64,000 nucleotides of DNA from Corallium rubrum (taxonomy: Eukaryota; Cnidaria; Anthozoa; Scleralcyonacea; Coralliidae): NCBI GenBank assembly GCA_964035015.1, contig OZ036004.1:13201927-13265926 (forward strand). The letters run 5' to 3'. Shown piece by piece: positions 21,801 through 31,772 of this stretch. The notes under the pieces were generated by a model, which had not been told where the DNA came from, did not search any database, and saw only the letters and a list, made by a program, of their open reading frames with translations. Each line of letters starts with the position of its first letter. Within the stretch, counting starts at the first letter, position 1. The translations under genes were made by a program, and so were the position numbers.

Positions 21801-22323
21801 CATTGAGAGATTGTGGAAAGATGTCAACAATTATATTGTCCAATATTTTAAGAACTTATTTTACTATTACGAGTCATGCAATTTGTTAGACCCAGTGAAT
21901 GAAATCAATTTATTGGCGCTTCATCTTGTTTATAAACCACGAATCAATAGAGCATTGGCTGCTTTCACTCAGCAATGGAATAACCATCCACTTTCCACTG
22001 AACAAAACAGAAGTCCATATCAAGTTTGGACTGAGGGATTTTACAATCAGGCATGCTCTGATCGCAATACTGTTCAAAATTTGCTCCAAGGAAATGGAGA
22101 AAATTTGCAACAATTTGGCATTGATGATGAAGGGCCAACATCAGACATACAAACACGGAACAATGTCATTGTACCAGAAATAAATGTCCACCTTACTGAT
22201 AATGAAATCTCAGTTTTGCAGACATTGCTTGACCCATTAACACAAGAAAATGATCATGGTGAACAAACATATCTCCTGGTATACACAACACTACAGAACC
22301 TTTTGTCAGAAAGAGAAGATTAA
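18885..22323 (+). pseudogene. Integrase-core (DDE) transposase gene, IS3EU-like, interrupted by an insertion
   Basis: The reading frame starts at ATG 18885 (MAEQFTTTTAF, good context GTAAACATGG), is broken at 19011 by a 1.8-kb insertion, and resumes in register at 20823. An in-frame TGA sits at 20864-20866. The frame continues through a helix-turn-helix region (WNKIADMLGVSERTIRRRREE) to an exon end at 21408; an intron 21409-21521 (GT..AG) is followed by exon 2 to the TAA at 22323. Catalytic triad: D in NVDGNHKL, D in RVRCDHGTEN, E in HNQRIERLW. About 500 residues in all. This integrase-like family is multicopy in cnidarians and fish; I assign it to IS3EU-like DNA transposons with moderate confidence. 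TGA preceded by GCG fits CGA decay. Confidence 0.7.
19012..20813. mobile_element. MULE-like non-autonomous element inserted in the integrase gene (1802 bp)
   Basis: Ends are the 20-bp perfect inverted repeat AACAGGTGGGAAAATTGTCT (19012-19031 and its complement 20794-20813). They are flanked by the exact 9-bp duplication GAACTGAGG (19003-19011 and 20814-20822). A 9-bp duplication points to the Mutator-like superfamily. No transposase is recognisable inside; the interior is AT-rich noncoding DNA. Confidence 0.85.
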
Positions 22324-22385
22324 TGCAGGTGATCATTGGCAACAATTACTCCAGTGCATGCTATACCATAACATTTCCTTAAATA

Positions 22386-22840
22386 AGTGTCCACTCTAAA
22401 AAGTGCCCCCTGGAAATAAGCACCCCTAGAATAGAGCACCCCTCTTAAAATATGAGCAACCCCCCTCAAACATTTTTTTCATCGTTTTTTTCAGTTATGC
22501 TAAAGAGATTACATGACCACCACGTGAGATTAACAATGACGAATCAGATAACTTTCTGTGAGAATGCATACCATGAATAATAAATTATGGAAAATGCACA
22601 GGCTGCCAAATTAGAATTCTTTTATGTGCATATAAATTACCCTTATGACATCATTTTAAAGTAAAAATTATTTTGAATTTCACAAATGAAAACGAGTTCA
22701 TAAGGCCTAATTTATATGTATATAAAAGAATTTGAATTCGGCAGCCATTTTTGAATAATTTAACAAGCACCTCCCTCGATTAAGCAGCCTCTCAAATAAG
22801 CAGCCATTCTTTTACCCAAAATCTGAAATAGGCACCCGAG
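22386..22840. mobile_element. Repeat of the AAATAAGCACCC type with a nested foldback
   Basis: 22386-22480 and 22760-22840 contain repeated phrases such as AAATAAGCACCCC and AAATAAGCAGCC, a dispersed type familiar from marine invertebrate genomes. Between them, 22601-22746 is a foldback whose halves (GGCTGCCAAATT ... GAATTCGGCAGCC) are inverted copies. Noncoding. Confidence 0.6.
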
Positions 22841-23114
22841 TAACTATGGAAGTCCTTTAACCCAAGCACAGACTGAGGCACATATTCAAGGAAATGCAGT
22901 ATACTGGTACAGTAACAACACAGTTGGTAATGCTGTTTCTCAAATTCATGGATGTTTTGTATGCTGTATAGTTTGCTCAAGAGTATATACACTGTACAGT
23001 AATACAAATTAGCACTCTCCCACCAGGAACACAATATGAAATTACTTTAATTTACATGCTAAATTTCTTGGTAGTGTATATATTATATAAAATAAATTTC
23101 TGTAAAAGAATTTA

Positions 23115-23831
23115 CAGTCAAACCAGGTGTTCTCTTGCAAGCTACATTGCAATATTCCCACGCAACATTGCAATGTTGATTGACAAGTTCCGGTGAGCAA
23201 TTTGCAAACGTTTCGGGAATACATGAATTTATTTCCAAAATTCAACATTTCGTTACTACCATTTGCATGGCTGAAAATACATTAAAGTGCCTATCTCAGG
23301 GTTGGGGATTTTACATATTTAGGATATTTGGAACATTTTAAGACGATTTGTAATATATCTTGTCAGACGAAAATTTCATCTTCATGGGCTTTTTCGCTGT
23401 TAAAGGTTCCGGAAGTGATGTCATTTTGACGTCAAAGCAGGAATATGTGTATATTAAACCCTATTTCTAAATCCCTGCTTTGACATCACTTCCGGAACCT
23501 TTAACAGCGAAAAAGCCCATGAAGACGAAATTTTCGTCTGACAAGATATATTACAAGTCGTCTTAAAATGTTCCAAATATCCTAAATATGTAAAATCCCC
23601 AACCCTGAGATAGGCACTTTAAATACAATCTGCCCACCAACAGTAATAATTTATTTTAAACATAAATTTGTATATTTACCCAAAAGAAACACGAATCTTT
23701 AAAGGAATCTACTGAGGAATCTTCACGAGACGTTTGCAAGTTCCTCAAGCCAAATTGACAACCAACATTGCAATGTTGTGGCGCAATATTGCAAATTAAA
23801 GTTGCATGCAAGAGAACATCCAGTTTGACTG
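23115..23831. mobile_element. Mariner/Tc1-like MITE (ends CAGTCAAACC) split by a TTAA MITE
   Basis: Inverted ends of about 80 bp begin CAGTCAAACC and are flanked by TA on both sides (23113-23114, 23832-23833), as in Tc1/mariner elements. The arms include ACATTGCAATGTTG palindromes. The second copy of the TTAA MITE lies in its middle and so inserted later. Confidence 0.75.
23286..23618. mobile_element. Palindromic TTAA MITE, copy 2
   Basis: Same family as 7286-7621: ends AGTGCC...GGCACT, flanked by TTAA (23282-23285 and 23619-23622), almost completely self-complementary. The arms of this copy match each other better than those of copy 1, suggesting a younger insertion. Confidence 0.87.
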
Positions 23832-24026
23832 TAAAAGGTGATCTTATAAAAAATTTACTTGTACAGTACCATGTGGAACATATGGTAATATTTTATCAGT
23901 TTTAAATAACAGAACTCTGTGTTTTCAATTTTAGAAAGTTAATACTAAAATTTAAATATAGATATATTCCAAACTGACTTATCTATGAACATATCTGTGA
24001 TACAGTACTATGTTTTATGTGCTTAA

Positions 24027-27000
24027 TTAGGCACCTCCAAAGCCAAAACCTTCTAACATAAGCTGAAATCAGCATTTCTTTCATCAAATCGAAGGATGTC
24101 GCATAGACTGGCAGACATATTTTGAGCATGCATGTAGATGATGTTGGTCGACATTTGCACCCTGTCTGACAACCATGCAAAAAACTAACAATTATGCTAT
24201 CTCCAAACCCAAGTGGTGGTAGATTAAATGACCCAGTGATAAACTTTAAAAGGTCACATAAGGAGAGATTGCATTCATCTGACCCTAAAAGAGAAAAAAT
24301 CCCACATATTTTGCTATGTAAAATGTCTTTTAAGCAATATTAAGAAAAACAAAAAAATGTCAAAAATACCCTAAATGCTTACCAGTGTGATAGAGAAATT
24401 CAGCGAAGTCACAGAAGTGTTTGAACGTGTTTTCCTCGTTGTTTCTCTCCCCCTGTTTTTCACTGTATCTGACAAGTAAATTGTCCAAAAAATCTTCAGA
24501 CGTCAAAGTGAAAGGGTTACTAGTAACAAATAGTGGTCGGAATAAATCAGGCAGCTTCTTGACTTCTTGCAGCAACCCATGTGTGCTTAGGCCATCCTCT
24601 AACTGGGGAATCATGCCCAGTTTTGGCTCAATGATTGCTTTAACTGCGATCGATCTATAGGAGGAAATAGGACAAAAAGAATATAAAATTATATAATGTA
24701 AATAATTATTACAAACAGACATTGGTTTAGTTTAGTTCAGTATCTGATTAGCACATTTAATATCTTTCTACATGTACCTGACAAGTATGTCCTTAGAAAA
24801 AAGTATTTCTCGAGAAGGAATCCCTCTGTATCCCGCCAATGAAAGCACAGAAAGGGTGGCATCTGCAATTAGCACCGTGTGCAACTCTTCTTCTGTCTGT
24901 GCTTCAGCAATCTACAGACAAGAATTGAATTAATTTCGTTCACTTGATACTATTCATGTGTACTGCCCTTTATCAAAGAATAAATTTGGGCACAGTGGCA
25001 CACTGTAATTGGTTATTCCCCAACAATCATCTATTTAGTTTGTTTTCATAATAAGTATTTTTAATATGTTGCTTATCTGTCACGTTTATATCTCGCAAAG
25101 CTATTGATTGTTAGTAGAAACTTACCAGGAAACTATTGCAAATGCTGCAATCTGATTGGCTACTCTACTCAATATCTATTCATCAATAGATAGCGAGTAG
25201 GAATTTGAGTACCACGGACACTTGGGGAGTGGAGGATTTGTTTTACCATGGTTTTCAGCTGAGAAACAATCATTATGCTTCATTTTTTTGAAATAATTCT
25301 GAATAACTAGGGTACACATAGCCTGCGTGCAGACGCTTGTGTTTCCACTGCTTAATCCCTGTAAGTGTCTGTGCATCGAAGGCTAAAAGCTTGTTCTGAC
25401 CAGATGTTGTTATAATAAAATTAAAAGAATTAACTTCAACACAGTGACATAATTAAAAGTTTAACATAATTAAAAGTGTTATCACTTCCATGTATTCTTC
25501 AGTTTGCTGAACACTTTGGATCAAAGTCATCAAATTTCGTTTTTGGTTGTTTCAGATAACTTTATCATTAAGTTAAGAGTGGAATTATTAAGTTAAGAAT
25601 GGTTCCAACTTTTGGCAGAGAATCCACGTGACCAGAACATGCTTTTGACTTCCAATGTGTAGACGCTTACAGGGATTAAGCAGTGGAAACACAACTAGTA
25701 TCTGCACGCAGGCTAGGGTACACAAGTTAGTTTCTACTAAAACAATTAGATTATTCGCTCTCAATTTCACCAAGATACTGTACTCGAGAGCAAAGCTCTC
25801 ATCAACCACTACCTTATAGAAATTTTGAGCTCATAATCTAATTGTTACATACATTACACTCTAGTGCCACTATGTAAACAACTTGTTTTTCATTTCATAA
25901 GCACTAACAGTAGCCAATCAGAGCACGTTATACCACATTGTGCCTGTTTTCAAAACTAGTTGTCACACGTCCAGGATAGTGGCGACTCATCAAAACAAAG
26001 TGTCAGATCATGGCAGAGGTCTCTTCTTTCCTTTTCCATATACAAAACTAAAGAGACCTCTACTAGCAGGGAACTGGCAATCTTAAAATCATTCTTACCT
26101 TGCAAGCAACATCTTTCATTTCCAAGTCTTTAATCATGTCAGCATTCAATTTCACACTTACTAATCCTTTTGACATAACATCATAAAGACAGGGTGACAA
26201 AAAGTTTGGTGCTGGGCCACCCTGAACTATCGACATGGCCATCAATTCACCAGCATATTTGAAATGATCAAAAGTAAGGGCCACTGTGCTTTGAACAGCC
26301 ATCCCATCTTCATCAAAAAGCCGCATCTGAATCATTTGTTTCAAAACATCTGTAAAGTAGGAAGTAAAAAAAAACAAATTTAGCTTCAGTAGATTCCCTA
26401 TATACATCACCCATATCCCACCCCATAGAAAGTAAAGTTATGAGTAAAGGATATTTTTAATGTAAACATTAAATACGACCATCAAGAGATAGACTTTCAT
26501 TGGATTCAGGGTTTTTTTGGGGCTGTTATCCCATTCACATTTTTTCCCACTCTGCCCTGGCAGCAACCCTGGTATACAGTAACCTACTAATATTTTAAAA
26601 TAACATTACAAAACAGCTTCAGAGAGTTTTCCAACAGTATTTATAGTATTACACTGTACCTGTAAAAATTTCTCTTTTTGGTCCACCTCCATCCAATGCA
26701 GGCTCTCCAACAAAAGTTACTTTAAGTTGGTTTTCTGGATCCATCCATTTACTGCGTTGGCGTGTTCCAATATAATCATCAAACACAGTTTTACGGCGTA
26801 CATGAACTCTGCTTCTTTCAGTGTTTATTCTATCACTCATCCTTTTCACAGCTGCCATTATCTTAGTTTTGTGGTTTTCAGGTGTCAGCACTTGGTTATC
26901 AGTGACAGTATCATGTTCTGCACCCAAGTCATGGTTGTTAATTTCATCCTCTCTTCCTGTTTCATCATCAAAATTATCAAATGGATCTACATCTAGTGAA

Positions 27001-28022
27001 TTCATGATGTTATTGTACTTGTTCTCCTCAGTACTTCCCCATCTTGCATCTGCACAGGCATCAGCATGTTCTGCAATGTTTGCCAAGGGGAAATAGCAAC
27101 TGCATGTTGCGCATGCAACAGTGTTCTGTGGTTGTAGATTTATTATGCCACTGCTTGTGCTGGGGATGTTGTCATCTTGTAATGTAATCATGTTTTCTGG
27201 TTCATTCGTTTTTTGCATGCCACCATGGTGAGCACTTGCAACATCCATTACATTATTTGCTTTCGTGGTTGTTGGTATTTCCTTCACACTTTCATCACTA
27301 TCACTACTTTCATTGTCTTCATTTTTAGTGCACCAAAACCTTAGAGGGAAATTGAGATCTTTCGTAGCTCTGATGTATACTGAACCTTGCTTGGAATAGT
27401 GCTTCACTAATCGTCCATCAAAGCTCTCACCATCGGTTAATTCTGGGGAAATGATCTTGTTGCTGACAGCCCTCACAAACTCAAACTTTGGCGGAGGAAT
27501 GGAATCGAGTTTCTGCTGAAATTTCTCCTTCAATATACCACGGATTTCTTTTTCGGACATGGAAGGAGATAGTTCAAATGTTGTGGCAAATCCACGCTCA
27601 AATAATTCCTCCCTGGCAGCTCCTTTGGGAACAACACTGGTCTTGGGTCTCGGCAAGAGAATGACATCTTTGACTGTTGTTCTTTCTTCCCCTACTTTCG
27701 CTCGTTTTGGGGGGGCATTTGACGATGAAGATTTCGTCCTTTTCCCGCTTTTTGGACGGTAATTGTTGTTTGGATTAAATCTCGGGATGGTGCCAACGTG
27801 ACTGCGATCGACATGTGTTTCATTCGTAACTCCTTGCGCTCCAGTTCGACCCATATCTGTAGGTTGCGCTGCGACATCTATGGAAGGAAATAGTCTTCTC
27901 ATCGTGTCATCCACATTTCCAATGCTCTCACTAGTTGAAGAACCCGTGTTGGAACCACGATCTGCTATGTTACTGACGGCTTTTATGAGGTTGGACAAAA
28001 TCTGAATATGACGTTCGGCCAT
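24027..28022 (-). CDS. UBZ-HECT E3 ubiquitin-ligase-like protein, five exons, C-terminal frameshift
   Basis: Exons (minus): 28022-26660, 26349-26099, 24911-24778, 24654-24383, 24284-24027; all junctions are GT..AG and keep phase. The start is ATG 28022 (MAERHIQILSNL; context AAACATGG). Exon 1 (454 residues) is mostly disordered, acidic and Ser/Thr-rich, with a C2HC zinc finger like UBZ4 (CATCSCYFPLANIAEHADAC) and then the start of a HECT domain (VTFVGEPALDGGGPKREIF). Exons 2-5 complete HECT; the catalytic Cys is in TSSTCMLKICLP (exon 5). HECT enzymes carry ubiquitin as a thioester before transfer to substrate. A single-base frameshift just before the expected FGFGGA ending (stop 24027) is the only lesion seen. 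It resembles multicopy G2E3-like genes and is probably transposon-borne (see findings). Confidence 0.75.
25115..25850 (-). repeat. Dispersed repeat in HECT intron 2, split by a MULE-like element
   Basis: 25115-25318 plus 25725-25850 match, in inverse orientation, the repeat at 55706-56072 (shared phrases include GCAATCTGATTGGCTACTC and TAATCTAATTG). The interruption is the element at 25319-25715. Confidence 0.65.
25319..25715. mobile_element. MULE-like short element, ends TAGCCTGCGTGCAGA (397 bp)
   Basis: Terminal inverted repeats TAGCCTGCGTGCAGA...TCTGCACGCAGGCTA enclose about 370 bp and are flanked by the exact 9-bp duplication GGGTACACA (25310-25318 and 25716-25724). Second inverted phrases just inside (TGCTTAATCCCTGTAAG) extend the arms. 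The 9-bp duplication supports the Mutator-like superfamily. Confidence 0.85.
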
Positions 28023-28051
28023 GTTTACCAGTTCTCTCAACGTCTTGGTTA

Positions 28052-28244
28052 AGGTGGTTTTCCACTAGACGATATTTGTCGACCGACTCGACATTTTTCT
28101 TTTGTCTTGGCTAATTAGTTCCACTCGAGAGCTTGCGAGACAAAAGAAAATGTCGCTTCGCGCTAATTAGTTCCACTCGAGAGCTTGCGAGACAAAAGAA
28201 AATGTCGCTTCGCGCGACATTTTTCGCCTAGTGGAAAACCGCCT
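28052..28244. mobile_element. Harbinger-type MITE directly upstream of the HECT gene (193 bp)
   Basis: Ends AGGTGGTTTTCCACTAG / CTAGTGGAAAACCGCCT are inverted repeats with two mismatches, flanked by TTA on both sides (28049-28051, 28245-28247), a TWA target. Inside is a perfect 52-bp tandem duplication (28110-28161 and 28162-28213). It lies 30 bp before the HECT start codon and must change the promoter or 5' leader. Confidence 0.8.
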
Positions 28245-28322
28245 TTACTTGAAGTACCTATCCAGTCGATGAACTTTAACTGACCGTATTATATGAAGGC
28301 TCAATTGCCGGTGCTTTTAACC

Positions 28323-28531
28323 TAGCTTGCTTTATATATTTGGCATTTCGTTGTAAATATATGTTGCTTTATATAATCTAGCTTGCTTTATATATTTGGT
28401 ATTTCGTTGTAAATATATGTGTTGCTTTATATAATTTAGCTTGCTTTATATATTTGGTATTTCGTTGTAAATATATGTGTTGCCTTATATAATCTAGCTT
28501 GCTTTATATATTTGGCATTTCGTTGTAAACA
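28323..28531. repeat. Tandem repeat, unit 56-58 bp, about 3.6 copies
   Basis: Units begin TAGCTTGCTTTATATATTTG at 28323, 28379, 28437 and 28495. They differ at a few bases. AT-rich and noncoding. Confidence 0.85.
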
Positions 28532-28819
28532 TATGATAGTGTTGTTGTAGATATTTGAGAAATAAAGTTTATATTTGAAAATACGACACATATTTGTTGA
28601 TTTGTATGCACATATTTCAAATTGCTTATAAATATTTGCCAAGCTGTTTCGTATATTTGGTTTATGTAATTTTGTCCATCTTGGCACGCCATAGAAAACT
28701 CTACATTGTTATTATGCTATAGCATAGTCTAATAAAACATTGCAAATTTTTTATCTCTGACTTGTAACTTTATCCGCGTATGTCAAAGTGTATAACTAGC
28801 GTGTGTCTCGCAATACTTG

Positions 28820-29079
28820 CAGTGACGGCGCTAGGGAGGGGCCTGGGTGGGCCCACCCAAAAATTCAGTGTGCCCACCCACAAAATTTTAACAAACATTT
28901 AATGCGACACAGAGTGGCTATATAGTATATAGTATATAAGGAGTGCATTTATACCGTGCCGTCCAGATAACAGATCTATATATCGACCCCATCTTTTTGC
29001 CCCCCCCCCCAAAAAGAAAAAAAACAACAAAAAAACAAACCAAAAAGCCCGGATAATTTAATTCCTGGCGCCGCCACTG
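28820..29079. mobile_element. hAT-like MITE (260 bp)
   Basis: Ends CAGTGACGGCGC / GGCGCCGCCACTG, with near-identical 8-bp flanks AATACTTG (28812-28819) and GATACTTG (29080-29087), as expected for hAT elements. Inserted in the left arm of the larger inverted-repeat element. Contains a C run and an A-rich tract. Confidence 0.8.
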
Positions 29080-29267
29080 GATACTTGTTAACTTGTGTCG
29101 ACTTATTTTACTACCAAATGCAATAGCATTTTGTAGCGCAAACAGTTTTAAATTTCTGTTAAACTCTGGCTCTGCAATGTGTCGACTATCGAGTGTTCGG
29201 TTGCATTGAAGGCTCGGCATACGAAAGAGAAGATGGCTCTAGCCCAGAGGCTAACTAATTTCGTTAA

Positions 29268-30867
29268 AGTGTCACTAAGACGAAAAATCGACCATAAGTT
29301 TAACTTCGACGAACTTTATTGGGATATAAATACCCCGTGTACAAAATTTGAACCGATATAAACCAATAGGTTTAAAGTTATAAACGTTTGAAATGCTGAA
29401 AATTGCGTCCAAACTTGCGTGACTAAGGAAGAAACAACAAGAGCGCATATAATTTAACAACAAAAATGTCGAATTCATCATCATTTAGTTGTTGTTCTGA
29501 CTATGGATTGAAACGGAATCATCCAATGTATGTTTGGAGTATTGGTAGCCCATTTTGACAAATCTGGTATCGGAATTTGCCAGAACGATGACTATTGCTT
29601 CGGCTGACGAGATCGATAATAGTAAGCCCAATACTAACAAGATATTGCCAATGAAAAGTACAGTGAATTTTCTATATAGCTGCAACATTTCAATTCTGAC
29701 GTCGTGGTTTCTTCTTGAGAAAGACAGCATTAGTCTGCTAGAGACACAGGAAGAAGTTTTTCACGATGCGCTCGTTTGTATCTTTATATGTTGTATGAAT
29801 GTGGCTCTAGGCCTCTAGCTGACTAGCTTGTATCTGATGCCAGATGGTGAAGTCCGAAGAATGTCGCTGTAGACGCTGCTGGCACATAGAAATTCAAAGT
29901 TTGAGAGCATTTTTCTCATGTTGGAAATTATACAGTGACAGAAAAGAAAAAGTTTGACTAGTTGGCCTCAGACCTCAGTATATATATAATTCTGTCAATT
30001 TGCATGAATGGCCTGTTGATGTGCTAAATATTTAGATTAGTATTTACGTTTTGTTGCTTTGCAAATCAGACTGTATATTTATTGAGTTTGTTTATATGCT
30101 ATCTATTTTCTAACATCTAATATCATTTCTTTTAAGTATTAATTAAAATACTACATGAATTGTTAGTACATGTATTTTATATATATACAATTATACATCA
30201 AATTCAACCTTCATTGTCGTTTTGCTTTACTTACCTTACGGTGTGAGGGGACAAGAAATATTCGCTTTAATTTATTATTTTCCGACGGTTCACTTGGACC
30301 TCGAGACTGCTCTGCCTCCAAAGTTCTGTTAATCTTTCAAATAGTAGGTACATTACTACGCTGAAAAACACTTGTTTGTAGTAAGGTCGCTCTAAAAATC
30401 TTCAAGGAAAACTGATTGGAACAAAGTATGAATCATCATCGCGTGTCGGCGCGTTATGTTCTGAACAAACCTAACCCAATTTGCTCGTACGATTTGTCAA
30501 TTGGGCTGAAAGCTGCGCAATCCCTGCAGAATAATCACATTCATTACTACAATCCTGTATAACTGTGTGCGTTGACGGAATGATGGAATATTTTATTTTT
30601 CATTCACTGACAACCTCTTGTATGCCACAGTAATTCTACAGCATGAGATGTTTGTTGTTAAGAAAATGACGTCAAAGGCCTTCTCGCGCTACACTAGAGT
30701 GCACTTGGAAATTTTAATGGCGGCCGCCAAATTTAAGATTTCTAATTGCAATAACAGCGCCTCTTTTTTGAATTTCGAGTTAAGACTTCGTACAGTAGGT
30801 TGTAGGTGGGTATACTTTACAATGATGAAATAAAAATGATAGGTGAAAATTTCGTCTTAGTGACACT
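29268..30867. mobile_element. TTAA-flanked element, ends AGTGTCACTAAGACGAAA (1600 bp)
   Basis: Inverted ends of about 20 bp are flanked by TTAA (29264-29267 and 30868-30871). The first bases (AGTGTC) resemble those of the MITEs at 7286 and 23286 (AGTGCC), suggesting the same superfamily. No transposase frame is recognisable in the 1.6-kb interior. Confidence 0.7.
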
Positions 30868-31477
30868 TTAAACGTATAACAAAGCATATAGCAGAAACTA
30901 AGAAGAAATATAATAAGTTGTTTTGGTGGACGTTCGTCCGAGCAATGAGCTTGACGAACGTCTACCAAACGCCTGTCAAGAAGTGATATCTCGAAATACG
31001 TTATGACATTTCTCCTCGTATCGACAAGCTTAGCAGACTAGCAGAGCATAGACACAATGGCGCTATCCAATAATAGCATCTAGAATACATATACGCATTT
31101 CCTATAGTATAGGTGAACCGCTCGCAGGACATGCATTTCGTGATATCTCTTATTTTAATTTGTTATCACTGCTACAGTCACTGCTATACATGCTTTGTTA
31201 CGCTCACTGAAGATTAGTTAGCCTCTGGGCTTTCGTATGCCGAGATTCCCCGCGCGCGCGCGGCAAAATACAACCGAACGATGATAGCCAGAGTTCAACA
31301 GAAATTTAAAACTGTTTGCGCTACTAAATACTATTGAATTTGGTATTAAAAAAGTCGACACAAGCATCGCGAGACACACCGCTGTTCATTGGGCCCATCC
31401 CGGCTCTTCATGTTCTGCATACCGGTGATACCGCAGTGAAATAAAAGTAGTGCGCTGCGTAGGCAGTGTTGATATAG

Positions 31478-31614
31478 TAAGGTTTGAGTACTGCCGAATA
31501 TATTAAACGTAGTTTCAAACGTTTCTTCACGTTTCTCTCTGACCACGCTGACGAAGGGCCTTCGCTCGAAACGTTAGAAACTACGTTCAATATTTTCGGC
31601 AGTACTCAAACCTT
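31478..31614. repeat. Palindromic repeat, ends AGTAAGGTTTGAGTACTGCCG
   Basis: The two halves (about 50 bp each) are inverted copies, around a centre containing GACGAAGGGCCTTCGCTCGAAACG. It ends just before the Helentron 5' end. Noncoding foldback MITE. Confidence 0.7.
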
Positions 31615-31772
31615 ACTTATTACTCGGGCTACCTGTGGTAGCCGAGTCTAGGTTTCGGTCTGGTTGTTGTTTTCGGGTCGAGGTATTTACCCGACAGGCT
31701 TCGCGAAACTGCAGGCGTGACCATATCATGTGACCCACTACCTTCTTTCTTTTCGATCGAGACTTCGAGTGC

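Larger units (their letters stand above)
28799..31384. mobile_element. Element with long inverted ends, carrying two later insertions
   Basis: The left arm (28799-29262, interrupted by a hAT-like MITE) and right arm (31208-31384) are inverted copies: AGCGTGTGTCTCGC, then AGCGCAAACAGTTTTAAATT, then GGCATACGAAAG and AGAGGCTAACTAAT occur in the same order. With the insertions removed, about 0.35 kb remains in the centre. No transposase. The superfamily is unknown. Confidence 0.65.

Noticed and set aside
28022-28040. HECT gene start at 28040
   Set aside because: That codon is TTG; the first ATG in frame, with good context, is at 28022.
28323-28531. Regular repeats as a CRISPR array
   Set aside because: Units are contiguous with no unique spacers, and the genome is eukaryotic.
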